A stretch of DNA of 64,000 nt from Gerris lacustris (Eukaryota; Arthropoda; Insecta; Hemiptera; Gerridae): positions 61,536,388-61,600,387 of the forward strand of contig OX578277.1 in assembly GCA_951217055.1 (NCBI GenBank), in the 5' to 3' direction. Position 1 is the stretch's first letter; each line of letters starts with the position of its first letter. Shown piece after piece: positions 1 through 10,311 of this stretch. A program made the translations under genes and the position numbers. The notes below the pieces were generated by a model. That model made no database searches. It had not been told where the DNA came from and was given only the letters and a program-made list of their open reading frames with translations.

Positions 1-53
1 ATTTTATTGCAATACGCTCGCTTCAATGATAGAGCCACGCGATGCCTAGTATA
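1..53. repeat. Terminal segment of a dispersed repeat, inverted partner at 29108-29160
   Basis: About 53 bases recur as the reverse complement at 29108-29160 with one clear mismatch. The segment contains GCTCGCTTCAAT, close to one end of the family D copy near 29.87 kb. It is probably one end of an element cut by the window edge. Confidence 0.75.
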
Positions 54-183
54 AATTTGTATTACATGTAACCCTTCTGAAACATCAAATTATCAACATC
101 AAACTGACAAATTATAACAGTTCATAAAATAATGTAGTTACGAGTTCTCACTATGTCACTTCTTTAATAAAGTGAACACAAAA

Positions 184-444
184 GAGGTCTCACTTAAGAA
201 TTAGCAGCTCAGTTATGAGGTGTCACAACTAACCTTCACGAAAACACATACACCAGAAACACATATGAGGTCTCACTTACGAATTAGCAGCTCAGTTATG
301 AGTTGTCACAACTAACCTTCACCAAAACACATACACCAGAAACACATACGAGGTCTCACTTACGAATTAGCTGCTCAGTGATGAGGGGTCACAACTAACC
401 TTCACCAAAACACATACAGCAGAAACACATATACGAGGTGTCAC
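184..444. repeat. 83-bp tandem repeat, about three copies
   Basis: Units start at 184, 267 and 350, with a partial fourth at 435. Each begins GAGGTCTCACTTA and ends in CAGAAACACATA. The copies differ by only a few substitutions. No protein is suggested. Confidence 0.9.
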
Positions 445-1367
445 TACACCTGTCTATCGTAGATACAAGCTATCACATAACAAATAGTTTGCGAATCTGA
501 TACGAGATGTCACGACTGCCCATTTTCTATGTGAAGGATTTTTTTTTCACTTACGAGATCTCGCATGTACTTGCAAACAAGCCTCCCTAAGCCAATATGA
601 TGAAAATCTCAAAATCACCATTTTGGTAGTTACAAGGTATCACTTCTTAAAAAAAATGAAAATATGACCTCTCAAAACAGCGCTTAAATGCATTTCTGAG
701 GTAAAATTTGATTTTAATACTTAGTCACAAAATGGTAATTTTTGGCTCGATTATATGGTGTAGTTTGTTGGAAAACAAGTATGAACATGAACACAAGAAC
801 ATTTCTTAAAAAAAAATATAATACAAACTTAAAAGTATAGTTATTGTAACACAATAAAAGTTGTGCACCTAATCATTCCCTTTGTCTAAAATACCTAAAA
901 AAAATTTCGTTCTTGAGAACGAAAATTTATCACAGTTTGTTACCTTCGGTAAGCTCGGAAGCTAAAGGGGGATTTTCAATATTTTCGTTTTATACATCTA
1001 CGAGCCGTTAAGCCCATGACAACGGACCAAATTTTATATTTAGAAAAAAATAGTTAAATTAAGTAAATTAATTTAGATAAGTTATTATATCTATTTGAAG
1101 ACCATCGAATCAAAGCAAATTCTCGTACTTTTCGATGCGAAATGTGTTTTCGGGAGACAAGTTCGGAATTTAAAGTAAAAAAACGCAACAACTCCGGGAC
1201 GCCTGGCGTCTTCAAAAGTTTATTATTGGGGGGGGGGGGGGATATATGATATATTGCGGGGCCGGGGGTCCTTCCTCGGAAAATTTTGAAAATATTACCT
1301 CTCAAAACAGCGCTTTAATGCATTTCTGATATGAAATTTGGTAGTCGTTGGAAAAAAGTATAATCAA
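445..1367. other. AT-rich DNA with no gene seen
   Basis: It holds only a family D hairpin at 939-962 (TTACCTTCGGTAA core) and a G14 run near 1228-1241. Reading frames crossing the G-run are low complexity and were not accepted as coding. Confidence 0.6.
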
Positions 1368-1408
1368 GGGGGGGGTCGCCACTTCCGCCCCCCTTTAATC
1401 CGACACTG
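1368..1408 (-). mobile_element. Possible hAT-type terminus
   Basis: Read on the minus strand, it starts CAGTGTCGGATTAAAGG and runs into a G-rich tract, the style of many hAT ends (CAGTGnCGGA followed by GGGGGG). I found no matching opposite end or 8-bp target duplication, so this is a single orphan terminus at best. Confidence 0.35.
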
Positions 1409-2830
1409 TTTCTTAGCCATCGATACATCAAATTTGGGTATATTATGTATACCAAACAGGCTACAGAATTGACCCATTGATCAGTCTAAGCTGCGTGAGT
1501 CTTCATGAAAAGATAATTTGCAAAAGCTTTATTTATCTTTTTAAGCTTATTTGTATTTTCACTGAATTAAAATAAATGGACCAATTAGATAGGAAAGTGT
1601 TGTCAATTATTCTACATAATTTCTTTACTTAAAAATAAAAATGTTCTTTCATCTTGTGTAGCTTGTTAAACTCGAAAGTTTAACTATTTTATTTTGTCAG
1701 AATTTATCTGGTACATAAATTATTTCATGAAATTAAGCTATGTTATCACTCAAAATACGGTGAAGCTGGCTTTATAACTGCAAGCATTTATCTTTAGAAG
1801 AAAAATAATGTTTTTAACCAGTTGGGGACGAACTTAGATTTCAGTCTCCATGAATATTGGTTGTATTTTAATGGAGAAGTGTCAGTGAGTGTCCTTCCTC
1901 TCTATGTAAGATCTTAATTTTGGATGCCTTATAAAAGTTACTACAGCAGAGTCCTAAGAGTGGAGTTCTTTCATCACTACTCTAATTTCTTGTGGTAGAT
2001 ATTGTCCTAAAGCTGTCACCAAAAGAAGGGTGTTTTACATTCAAGCTTAAGCAATCGATCTGGTTCAGGATAAATTTACTAGCTCAGTATTTGAACTGGT
2101 CTAAAGAACTCTCAGCATTCTTTGAAAATGGTGTAACAATCATTGCCTTTGAGTTAAGAAATTCTTATTAGATATAGTTATTTTACACCATTCACAAAAA
2201 TTAATTCAAATTTCAATGTACTACACTGTAGTTCCATCTAATTTCTTTGCTACGAAACTAATATTTGGCGGAAAAATATTTAACCTTGCTTATTCAGTAA
2301 CATACAAATATACGGGTGTGCTCTTAAATAGAAAATTTATGTGGAAACTATCTTGAAATAGAGCCACCAAGGTGAGAGATCCGTTTTTATAATAAAAGGT
2401 ATTCTTACTAAATTTGGTTATCTTAAATTGCAACAGGTGCTAATATAAAGTTTTTTAGGAGCTACTCGATAATCATTATGATTGTTATTAATTTGTGAAC
2501 TTACATCATTAATTAAAATTAGCAGAGTTTTATAATTTACAACATTCTTATAAATATATTTAGTAGACAACTATTTACTTAGGAATATTCTTGACGAATC
2601 TTTATTTTTGGTGTTTTCTCTCAGGACAGTATCTTGCGTGTTTTGACAAAAATCTCTAATTAATTTGAATTCTTAGCTTTGTTTAATTACAGTAAGTTTC
2701 AGTAACATTTCTGAGATTTGGATCAGTTTCGATTCCCCATACACACTTATTTTTAAGTAATATTAAATTTGCGCAGAAAGTTTAAATTAATATGGGGCAA
2801 AAAATAATTATGACATCATTCAAATTTCAT
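1409..2830. other. AT-rich DNA with nothing recognised
   Basis: There is no long open frame, RNA gene or clear repeat copy. Runs are short and stop codons are dense in all frames. Confidence 0.5.
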
Positions 2831-3497
2831 TAAAATAGGACGAGTAGATTTTAAGATATGGTGATTCGCAAAAATGTTAAACGTCAGATAAAGAGAGATA
2901 GATGAGACCAAAAATAGTCTCAATGGATGTCTAAAACGGATTTATGTCCAGCATTTTTTTAATTCGGAGACAAAAAAATTGGACGCATGGCGGCTCGGAA
3001 CTGTTCAACATAAAAAACAATTTTCAATAAGTCTGATCAATTTTGGGATTGATCGTCAATATTTTCAATATGGCGGCTGATGTTAAAACGAAATTCAGTG
3101 AAATTGTTTGCATTATGAAGAGGTATAATAGGTGCAAATTTCAGCTCAATCGGAAATATTCACGAGTTTTTACGAATTTTTGAAAGTTTTGCTGATCCAG
3201 CAAAATGGGTTAATAGTGTCGCACATGTCACACATTTCTGAATTTCCAGGCAGCACAACTACATGTAAGGACAGATTTCTGCACCAAGTTTCAAGTCTGT
3301 AGCATATAAACAGTGGAAGTTATGCGTGACTCAGACAAACAGACAGAAACACAGACAGACAGCCTGACATCCAGCTAAAAACCATTCAAACGGTCTTAAA
3401 ATCACACGAAACAGATAAATTCGCTTAAACCTCGCGGTTTCGGAATTTTTGGGTGAAAACAATACTTTTCCTATATACCTCACCGGAGAAGGTGAGA

Positions 3498-3528
<31 letters not shown>

Positions 3529-3580
3529 TCTGTTAAATGATCGAAATGCTTCTGTTACCATCAGTAAGCTCGTAAGTAAA
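2831..3580 (-). repeat. Dispersed repeat of the CAGACAGA / family D type
   Basis: It contains the 'cagacagac ... ggaatttttg' arrangement seen in other copies, an A-run at about 3506-3528, and a degenerate GCTTC/TTACC hairpin at about 3548-3578. Two similar blocks may lie side by side, since the 'gtctaaaacgg' and 'agacaaacagacag' segments each occur. Frames across the A-run are not coding. Confidence 0.6.
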
Positions 3581-4756
3581 GAAAGAAAGAAGAAAAAAGA
3601 GGAGAGTAGATTTTAGAAGAAAGACAAAGATACAAAAGTTGATACTAAAATAAACTAAAAACTTTCCGTAATCGCAATGATGTTATAATGTAACAATTTT
3701 ACGGTTTGTAGCCTCAGAAAAGGATGCTTATAAGTAACTTTTTATAATCTCTCTTATATAGGATTACCTACTTGCTGATTACCCGCACTCCACTACTGAG
3801 GTATTTAATTTAGAAGTACTGACTTAAAGAGGTATTTTCCTTGTGCATCCCCCCCCCCACATCCTGTTTTAAATCGGAATTATCTTAAATAAGTACAAGC
3901 TTACATTCTGAAGAGAAGCCGAGTTGCAAGTATTAACTTCCAAATTTCAGAAGGTTCGTCTGAGCTCAATGTCCCATCATATTTCCCCTCTTGGGAATAA
4001 AATTTTAGAAGATCCTTATTGGCTGACAGTAATATTAATTTTACAATTGTTATACTACATAGATTTTATTATAGCGTCTCAAAGAAGTAGTGATAATTAA
4101 GTTAGTAAGGAGACATGGTTTTAATATGCACACGGCTGCCATCTTGAAACAAAATGGCCGATTGAAAAACCCTTTTACAATATTTGCTATGTCATAAAAG
4201 GAAGCTACTTAAAAAGTCAAAGTTCTGGTACGATTGTTTCCGGTCATTGCCAGGTCGGGCAATGACCTATTACCCGCCAAAATCTCAAGCTCTCATTCAC
4301 TCACCTCCCATTTTTTTCCTCGATTTTCCCAAGCTGTCAGAGTTAAAAAGTATAATGTGTTTACTATAGTGTCCAAATTTGCATATAAATAGCCACAATC
4401 TTGATTTAAGATGGCGGATAGAAAATATATTTTTGATGAAAATTTTGAAACGAAGAGGAACCTACCCAATCAAATCGAACTGTTTTTGTAAAACTGATTC
4501 CAGAGATATTGTCCGCTCTGACAAAATTTTCATACAAGTGGCCGCCATCATGATTAAATATGGCTCATTGGAATAATCCTTTTTTTAAATGTTGCAACCT
4601 AGTAGTACTTACATGCTACGTTTAATATTATTGGTTCATATTATACATAATTAAATACATATAAATAAAACAATAAAATATTATGACAAAATACTTCAAT
4701 ATGATAATATTTATGGATTTCCGTGATTTACTAAGGAGTGTTTTGTAAATTTATTT
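3581..4756. other. AT-rich DNA, weak internal repeats only
   Basis: A block near 3910-4010 (GAGTTGCAAGTATTAA, GAGCTCAAT, CCCCTCTTGGGA) has a diverged relative near 6010-6110. Several 'aagatggcgg'-like motifs lie at 4130-4560. Short open frames at 4184-4576 resemble nothing known. Confidence 0.4.
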
Positions 4757-4984
4757 TTTCCGTGGTAGGCTGTGAAATAGTAACTTTAGAGCCTAAAAAA
4801 CAAAGCTAAAATCCATTTTTTCATTACGCGGACTTAAAAAATATTTTCATTACTCCTAGCTGTAAAGAAAAATTTTTTTATCTACGATTGATACGAAATA
4901 TAAACATTATATCTCTGTTTAGATGCGTAGAAAGTGATTATTTACGTACTTGTATTCATTGCGCATGCGCGTCTCATAGTTCTA

Positions 4985-5034
4985 AAGAATTCCTCTTCTT
5001 TACCACACTAGTGCGGTAAAGAAGAGGAATTCTT
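4985..5034. repeat. Near-perfect 50-bp palindrome inside element B
   Basis: Two perfect 20-base arms (4985-5004 and 5015-5034, starting AAGAATTCCTC) surround a 10-base centre that is itself nearly palindromic (CACTAGTG). The element B copy at 41.9-42.2 kb lacks this block at the corresponding point, so it was added to copy 1. Confidence 0.9.
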
Positions 5035-5135
5035 CAGCTTTACGCACGATTAGAGAGTTTGTTTACATTTAACAAAACTAATTTGCTATTCTTTTATTAA
5101 AATAACTGTTTATATCGAGTTTTTAGTGAAAAACA

Positions 5136-5225
5136 ATGAATGAATCAAGTGGCTTTGACGAAAACGTAGAGAATAATACTCCTCCAGAAATAATTAATTC
5201 GGCAACAAATACAACTCAAGATTAA
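5136..5225 (+). pseudogene. Coding remnant in element B copy 1
   Basis: An ATG opens 29 codons including the stretch ENNTPPEIINS, then a TAA. The copy at 36569-36757 (minus strand) keeps the same stretch and reads on in frame through a SLSKEKYELTYRKF segment. That segment is recognisable here only after a frame change. Shared amino-acid-level similarity with small indels suggests decay from a real protein. The YxxTYxxF pattern is reminiscent of the N-terminal helical region of Crypton-like tyrosine recombinases in insects, but this is inference from a very short stretch. Confidence 0.45.
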
Positions 5226-5680
5226 TGCCATCTTTATCAAGAGAAGAGATACAAACTTACATGCAGCAAGTTTATTTTTATCTGTATTTATTATTTAAAT
5301 CTAAAAATCGTAGATAAATTTTTTTACGTCCTTGGACGTAAAAAATTTGCTGGTAGTTATCGAAACTTCCGTTTTAGAGCTGCAATCTTTGTATAAATGC
5401 TTCTAGTACGATTAAAATCCGCTAGATGTCAATGCGTTTTATTTATCTTATTTTATAGTGTAACCTCTTTTTTTAAGTCTTAAGTATGTACTAATATTTG
5501 TTATTATTATATTGATTAATATTTTATGTTTTTTCATTGTCTGCTACCACGCAAAAACAGCACATGCTACACGACTGTGAAGTGGTTTTTCTTTACCTTG
5601 GCAATATTTACTGTATCGCTTCGCTCGACAGTAAATGTAATTGCCGCGGTAAAGAAAAAACTCACTTCACAGCCTAGTAA

Positions 5681-7030
5681 CATAATGTACTATTTATTTG
5701 ATGGGTATAAATTACCATTTAGTAACATTTAAGTTATTTTACTAAGCAAGTATATCTATATGCCCCAGAGTATCCAAAATCCTTGCCCCCTAATTTCAAT
5801 ACCCTTTCCCCCTTATTTCTATACCCTTCCCGTGGATCACATCTTAAATGCTAAAATCCCTAATTAGTAATTAATTCCGTCAACAGGATAAGCATTTTTA
5901 AATGTGAACATCCAGCAAAAACAGAGGTTTTCTTCTTCTGCATCCCTTTCCCGGATCTTATCACATTCCTTGGCTGAAATTTAAATTATCCTAATGAGAT
6001 ACCCTATACCCTATACCAAGTATTAAGTTCTTAATTTCAGAAAAATAGCCTGGGCTCAATTCCTTTCTATTTTTACTTTGCCCCTCAGGGATCAAATTAA
6101 ATAATTACAAGATAAAAAGAACTTTTTATATACTACATTTTTAAATTTTCTGTCATAAATCATAAATTTGAAACACGTTAAAATGAAGATCGTAAATATG
6201 GGATATATCAAAACAAATAAAATAACTTAGGGATTTTTTCCGAACTAACTTTCCATACAGCAAAATTTCCTGAAAACTAATTAAATTCTGCTGAAAGATG
6301 GCTAAAAGTGTTAAAATAATGCATTGTCTGAGCTATAATGCATTGTTGTTCTGAGCTATTCTAAAAGTTTCAAATGTCTAGCTACTCGGGAAGTTAGTTA
6401 AAAATCGATTACAAGATTTGTACTAGACAAACAAACAAACAAACAAACAAACAAACAAACAAACACACAAACAAGAAAGCAAGCTAATAAAAACGTATTA
6501 AAAATTACATTTAAAATAGAAATGTCAATATATTTCAGAAATTATTATACAAAATATTACCAGGGAATCCCTCTTAGTGAACACCCTAGTTTACGGACAT
6601 TTTTTCCAGGAACTGGCAGAAGGGTGTACTGTATGAGAACCCCTCCATAACGGATCCCCACACTTGTCGAACGTCATGTCTCTATAACTTTTAAACGGTC
6701 AGGTCAAATGATATTTCGATCAATGAAACGAGCTATATTCAATTTTTCCTTATACTTCTAGAATTAATTAAACTAGGTGTGCAATGCAGTTGTCTGCTTG
6801 CAATATTGAGCTGAGCGTGCATTTTAATCTTAACCAATAAACATTTGTATTTATAAACAGCTGAAATCGGATCAAAAATAGTAAAATCTCTATTTTCAAT
6901 TAAAAAGCTTTTTTCCTGTTTTTCTATTTTACCCCCTCTTAAATGAAAATATGACAAAAGTGAACATAACAACAATAACTGTACTCGTAGAGACAAGCAT
7001 CATTCAGGGCATGTACTATTTCTCACTTTT
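5681..7030. other. Mostly unassigned AT-rich DNA
   Basis: It holds a (CAAA)n microsatellite at about 6426-6470 inside a repeat shared with 57990-58110 (GTCGGGAAG / ACTCGGGAAG motif). There is also a diverged relative of 3910-4010. No gene was seen. Confidence 0.5.
6360..6510 (+). repeat. Dispersed repeat I with (CAAA)n expansion
   Basis: The order CTAGCTACTCGGGAAG, then ACAAGATTTGTACTAGACAAAC, then AATAAAAACGT is matched in the same order at 57990-58110. The simple repeat has expanded only in this copy. Confidence 0.6.
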
Positions 7031-7535
7031 GTACCCCGTACCCCTGTGTACGAATTTGGACCATTTCAGATTTATACCTTCCTGTGGTTTGTCACTATGA
7101 CCGTGCCGAATTTCGTGTGAATCTATTTAGCCGTTCAGGAGGAATCTTCTGTTCCCCGTACCCCGTACCCCTGTGTACCAATTTGGACCATTTTAGATTT
7201 ATACCTTCCTGTGGTTGGTCACTATGACCGTGCCGAATTCCCTGCGAATCAGTTCAGCCGTTCAGGAGGAAACTTTTGTACCCCATACCCCGTACCCCTG
7301 TGTACCAATTTGGACCATTTGAGATGTATACCTTCCAGTGGTTGGTCACTATGACCGTGCCGAATTTCGTGCGAATCGGTTCAGCCGTTCAGGCGGAAAC
7401 TTTTGTACCCCGTACCCCGTATCCCTGTGTACCAAATTGGACCATTTCAGATTTATACCTTCCTGTGGTTAGTCACTATGACCGTGCCAAATTTTGTGCA
7501 GATCGGTTCAGCCTTTCAGGAGGAGTATGCGTCAG
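7031..7535 (+). repeat. Four-copy tandem repeat, period about 120-127 bp
   Basis: Units start near 7031, 7151, 7278 and 7405. Each has CCCCGTACCCCTGTGTAC, then TTTGGACCATTT, then CACTATGACCGTGCC, then GCCGTTCAGG. Lengths vary through extra copies of the short GTACCCC motif. An open frame running through the array (7276-7704) is a by-product of the repetition, not a gene. Confidence 0.9.
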
Positions 7536-7589
7536 AAAAAATGCAAAGTGTAGTATAAGAGCTTGGCTTCGCTCAGCTCAATTAATTTT

Positions 7590-7619
7590 GCTTCCGAGCT
7601 TACCAAAAAGAACGGAAGC
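7590..7619 (+). repeat. Family D hairpin end (GCTTCCGAGC ... CGGAAGC)
   Basis: This is an imperfect palindrome of the kind found at the end of family D copies (see 45478-45507). Here only the hairpin is obvious, directly after the tandem repeat. Confidence 0.7.
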
Positions 7620-7661
7620 TATGAAGAACGAAAATATTTTATTTTTAGTTAACAATAAACC

Positions 7662-7798
7662 TGTAGCAAGTTTTGTTTATCAACTTTTTGACATTTGTAA
7701 ATAATTCACGTTTTCAATCCTGTCAAATAAAAATATAATAATTCAATTTTTGTTCTATAATAACTCTTCCAATATTTATACAATTACGTAGTTTTACA
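7662..7798 (+). repeat. Candidate 5' LTR of gypsy-type element 1
   Basis: The segment begins TGTAGC and ends TTTTACA, contains an AATAAA signal, and is followed after two bases by TGGTGACCCCGAGG, a primer-binding-site-like sequence usual for insect gypsy elements. No second LTR exists in the window, so the left boundary is a guess. Confidence 0.4.
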
Positions 7799-7800
7799 AG

Positions 7801-7815
7801 TGGTGACCCCGAGGT
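7801..7815 (+). other. Putative primer-binding site of gypsy-type element 1
   Basis: TGGTGACCCCGAGG lies immediately after the presumed LTR end and just before gag. In LTR retrotransposons this is where a host tRNA primes minus-strand DNA. The specific tRNA was not identified. Confidence 0.5.
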
Positions 7816-7820
7816 TTAGA

Positions 7821-8639
7821 ATGCCACCAAAAAGGAAACAACCTGACCCCAAATGGGAAGAAAACAACGCCGGACCGTCAACCCTGCCAACTAGTTTTCT
7901 GCGCCCGCTCGGATTCTGCAAGGAGAAACCAGCCCTATGGTTTGCACAAATAGAAGCATTATTGGACGCTACAGGAATCACCTCCGACCAAACTCGGTAT
8001 GCTTACGTCTTGGGTTCGGTTCATACAGATATAATTAGTCAGGTTAGTGATATAGTTAGTAACCCGCCCCACTCTAACAAATACGAGGCAATCACAGAAA
8101 AGCTTATTCGCTGCTTTGGCGAATCAGGTGAGGATAGGCTTAACAAATTGTTTGGTAACATTAGTTTAGGGGACCGTAAACCGTCCCAACTCTTGACGTA
8201 CCTTAGATCCTTAGCCCCTCCCGAGATCGGAGATGCTACTATTAAATACATTTGGCTTAAGAACCTTTCTCAAAATGTACGGTTATTGTTAGTAGCAATG
8301 AAGGACGATTTAAACGTCCTTGCAGATCTAGCGGATAAAATGGTTTCAGCCCTCAATTGTACAAATGAAAGAGCTACACCGTGCGTTAATAATGAAATGG
8401 AAGAACCACATAGTAGCAGCGTTAGCAACGAACGCTCTGTGGAGGAGTTAAAATGTGAAGTCGAAAGGCTTTCGAATGAATTAAACCGCCAACAAGGCAA
8501 AGCAAAACATAGTAAAGCTCGAGCCACGTCAATATGTTATTTCCATACAAAATTTGGTAAATTTGCAAGGAAATGCGATCCACCATGTACATTTTATGGC
8601 TTAAAACCCGTGACGGAAAACTCGTATGCCCGTCGCTAG
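7821..8639 (+). pseudogene. Gag of gypsy-type LTR retrotransposon 1
   Basis: The ATG at 7821 opens 272 codons. The body matches the Gag of insect Ty3/gypsy elements with fused gag-pol: PALWFAQIEALL about 40 residues in, the YEAITEKLIRCFG segment, and GDRKPSQLL about residue 115. A basic C-terminal segment (CYFHTKFGKFARKC) stands where this group has a reduced zinc-knuckle-like motif. The frame ends at 8639, whereas relatives usually read on into protease. The protease continues in another frame, so a frameshift near 8640 has split the polyprotein. Gag would form the particle and bind RNA. This copy is dead because the downstream parts are broken. Confidence 0.8.
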
Positions 8640-8640
8640 G

Positions 8641-8995
8641 GGCGGCAAGCGACACCGGCAAGAATACTAAAAGTCGCCTTTTCGTTCGCGATAAAAACTC
8701 CGGACTTAATTTCCTGGTTAACACCGGGGCGGACAAGTCGGTAATACCAAAATCTTTACTTAACACGGCTGTCAATAGCCCCAGTAGATTTCGGATGTAC
8801 GCCGCGAATGGCAGCAAAATGAATACTTATGGAACGCGTAAGATGGTACTAGACCTTGGTTTAGGCCGCGATCTCCCGTGGTCTTTATTAATAGCCGATG
8901 TCTCCAAGCCAATTTTAGGGGCAGATTTTCTAAAACATTTTCAATTATCAGTAGACCTTTTCCATTTTAGGTTAATCAAGGCAAAAGAAAGGTAG
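8641..8995 (+). pseudogene. Aspartic protease domain of gypsy-type element 1
   Basis: The frame reads RLFVRDKNSG, then FLVNTGADKSVIP, and later PILGADFL, the two conserved parts of a retropepsin. The usual catalytic triplet D-T/S-G appears as N-T-G (AAC at 8720-8722), so the catalytic aspartate is gone. A TAG at 8993-8995 ends the frame. The same frame resumes after it with reverse-transcriptase sequence. Frame offset from Gag shows an indel upstream. Confidence 0.8.
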
Positions 8996-9325
8996 ATAGT
9001 TGACATAAAAGCTGTGAATTTATCAAATGCCACTGAAGTAGTACCATCAAAATCGCCATACTTAAATCTCTTGTCAATGTATAAAGACTTGACAACCACA
9101 CGGCCATTGGTCCCAGGTTCAATTAAACACTCAGTAAGACACCATATAGTTACCAAAGGACCACCAGTATTTGACAAACCTCGCAGATTAGATCCAGCAA
9201 AATTTAGGGTCGCTAAACAAGAGTTCGACTTAATGTTAAAAAATGGGATTTAGAGGCCATCTAGTAGTGATTGGGCTAGCCCTCTCCACATGGTTCCAAA
9301 AAAGAATGGAGAGTGGCGTCCCTGT
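8996..9325 (+). pseudogene. N-terminal reverse transcriptase fragment of gypsy-type element 1
   Basis: In frame with the protease after one stop. It shows HHIVTKGPPVFDKPRRLDP, then RPSSSDWASPLHMVPKK and GEWRPC, the segment preceding and including RT block 1 in gypsy elements. A second TAG is at 9251-9253. Homology ends abruptly at about 9325, where relatives continue with the G-D-Y-R block. The catalytic YxDD region, RNase H, integrase and 3' LTR are all absent. Confidence 0.8.
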
Positions 9326-10172
9326 TGAGTTGCACGTCAAAAATGAAAAATACATATGAAGAGAAAATAAATTTATTTATAGCGTATACTGCTTGTGTGA
9401 GAAGTTTATTTATGAATTTCAAACGCGATAAAAAATGTTTCCAATTTTTATTTTTAGAATATAAATATTACTTTAAAATGATTTATTACTCATGCCGGTT
9501 TTTTTATAATTACATTTTTCTCCAAACTATAAAATACAATTTTATTCGAATCTCTTTTCTCAGAACATTAGCAGTAAAATAAAAAAATAAAAAGTTAAAA
9601 TTTCAATCCACGTTTCTTTATGAAATACAAATAATAAATAAAAATAAAATAAAATACAATTTTTTGAAAAAAAATTGTTTTCATTATTTTTACATACTTT
9701 ATATTTAGATTAACAATTTATTTCAAATTAGCATTGCTCTGTGGTTCCCAGGGATGAATGGGGGCATCGGGAAGACGGGAAACGCCGCCAGGCCGATTAT
9801 AAAAATGAAAAATCGATCCAACAAATCAAAAAAAACTTTTTCATATCAATATGCTATTGTATCACATACAATACAACAATTTTAACTACTTAAAATAATG
9901 TGTAAACGGACGTTTCAAACAGCAATTGATGGATCATAAAGACAAAAATTACCAAGTGTCTATGAAATAATAATGTTTAAAAGAATAACAATGCGACGAT
10001 CAGGCGGCAGAAGATGGGCATCCGTCAGCAGACCCTCAAATACTTATCAGAGGAGACAAAATATGACCTTGAGGGAGCTCCCTGATTTCGGGGGGGGGGG
10101 GGGGGGGGGAGAGATACTAATTAGAGAGTATGACGCCATTTATTATGTTTCTCATCCGCCTCTCGTGGTTTC
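9326..10172. other. AT-rich spacer between two gypsy fragments
   Basis: It holds a short GC-richer patch at about 9740-9800 and a run of about 20 G at 10090-10109. No LTR for the upstream element was found here. Nothing coding was recognised. Confidence 0.5.
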
Positions 10173-10294
10173 TGTAGTATAGAGTATTATTTATTGTTAT
10201 GTTTTTCAACTGTCACTTTGAGATGTCAAGATTGTTTTTGTTTTTGTAAATAAACGAGTGTGAGTTTTAAGACCAAACTTTGTGTTATGCTACA
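10173..10294 (+). repeat. Candidate 5' LTR of gypsy-type element 2
   Basis: It starts TGTAGTATAG and ends ATGCTACA, so TGTAG/CTACA forms a 5-bp inverted terminus, and it contains AATAAA. TGGCGACGAGGATG, a typical insect gypsy primer-site sequence, follows at 10298. At about 120 bp it would be a short LTR and the true start may lie further left. There is no second copy for confirmation. Confidence 0.4.
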
Positions 10295-10297
10295 TTT

Positions 10298-10311
10298 TGG
10301 CGACGAGGATG
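10298..10311 (+). other. Putative primer-binding site of gypsy-type element 2
   Basis: TGGCGACGAGGATG follows the presumed LTR end and overlaps the first codon of gag. The same sequence is common at this position in animal gypsy elements. Confidence 0.55.

Larger units (their letters stand above)
4880..5315 (+). mobile_element. Element B, copy 1, nested in element A with 10-bp target duplication
   Basis: Termini are ATCTACGATT and AATCGTAGAT, a perfect 10-bp inverted repeat. Both sides are flanked by AAATTTTTTT (4870-4879 and 5316-5325). The matching site in the other element A copy, near 63260-63290, has only one such tract, so it serves as the empty site. The insert is 436 bp. Relatives lie at 36571-36780 and 41812-42190. 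A 9-10 bp duplication is compatible with a Mutator-like or similar cut-and-paste transposase, but the tract is low complexity and the superfamily is not settled. Confidence 0.75.
4760..5680 (+). mobile_element. Foldback element A, copy 1, interrupted by element B
   Basis: The ends read GTAGGCTGTGAAATAG and CTTCACAGCCTAG, a short terminal inverted repeat. A long subterminal palindrome sits near the right end: TTTCTTTACC, an arm ending TTTACTG, a centre of TCGCTTCGCTCGA, then the mirror arms. A second copy in opposite orientation lies at 62886-63400 and lacks the ~436-bp insert at 4880-5315. The copies align on both sides of that insert. No transposase is present, so this is a non-autonomous element. 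Confidence 0.8.

Noticed and set aside
184..444. CRISPR-like array
   Set aside because: Units are contiguous 83-bp tandem copies without unique spacers, in an animal-type genome.
1054..1305. 83-codon minus-strand frame with a PPPP run
   Set aside because: The proline run comes from the G-tract at about 1228-1241, and nothing else looks coding.
7276..7704. 142-codon open frame
   Set aside because: It runs through the ~125-bp tandem repeat and the family D hairpin. The peptide simply repeats the array.
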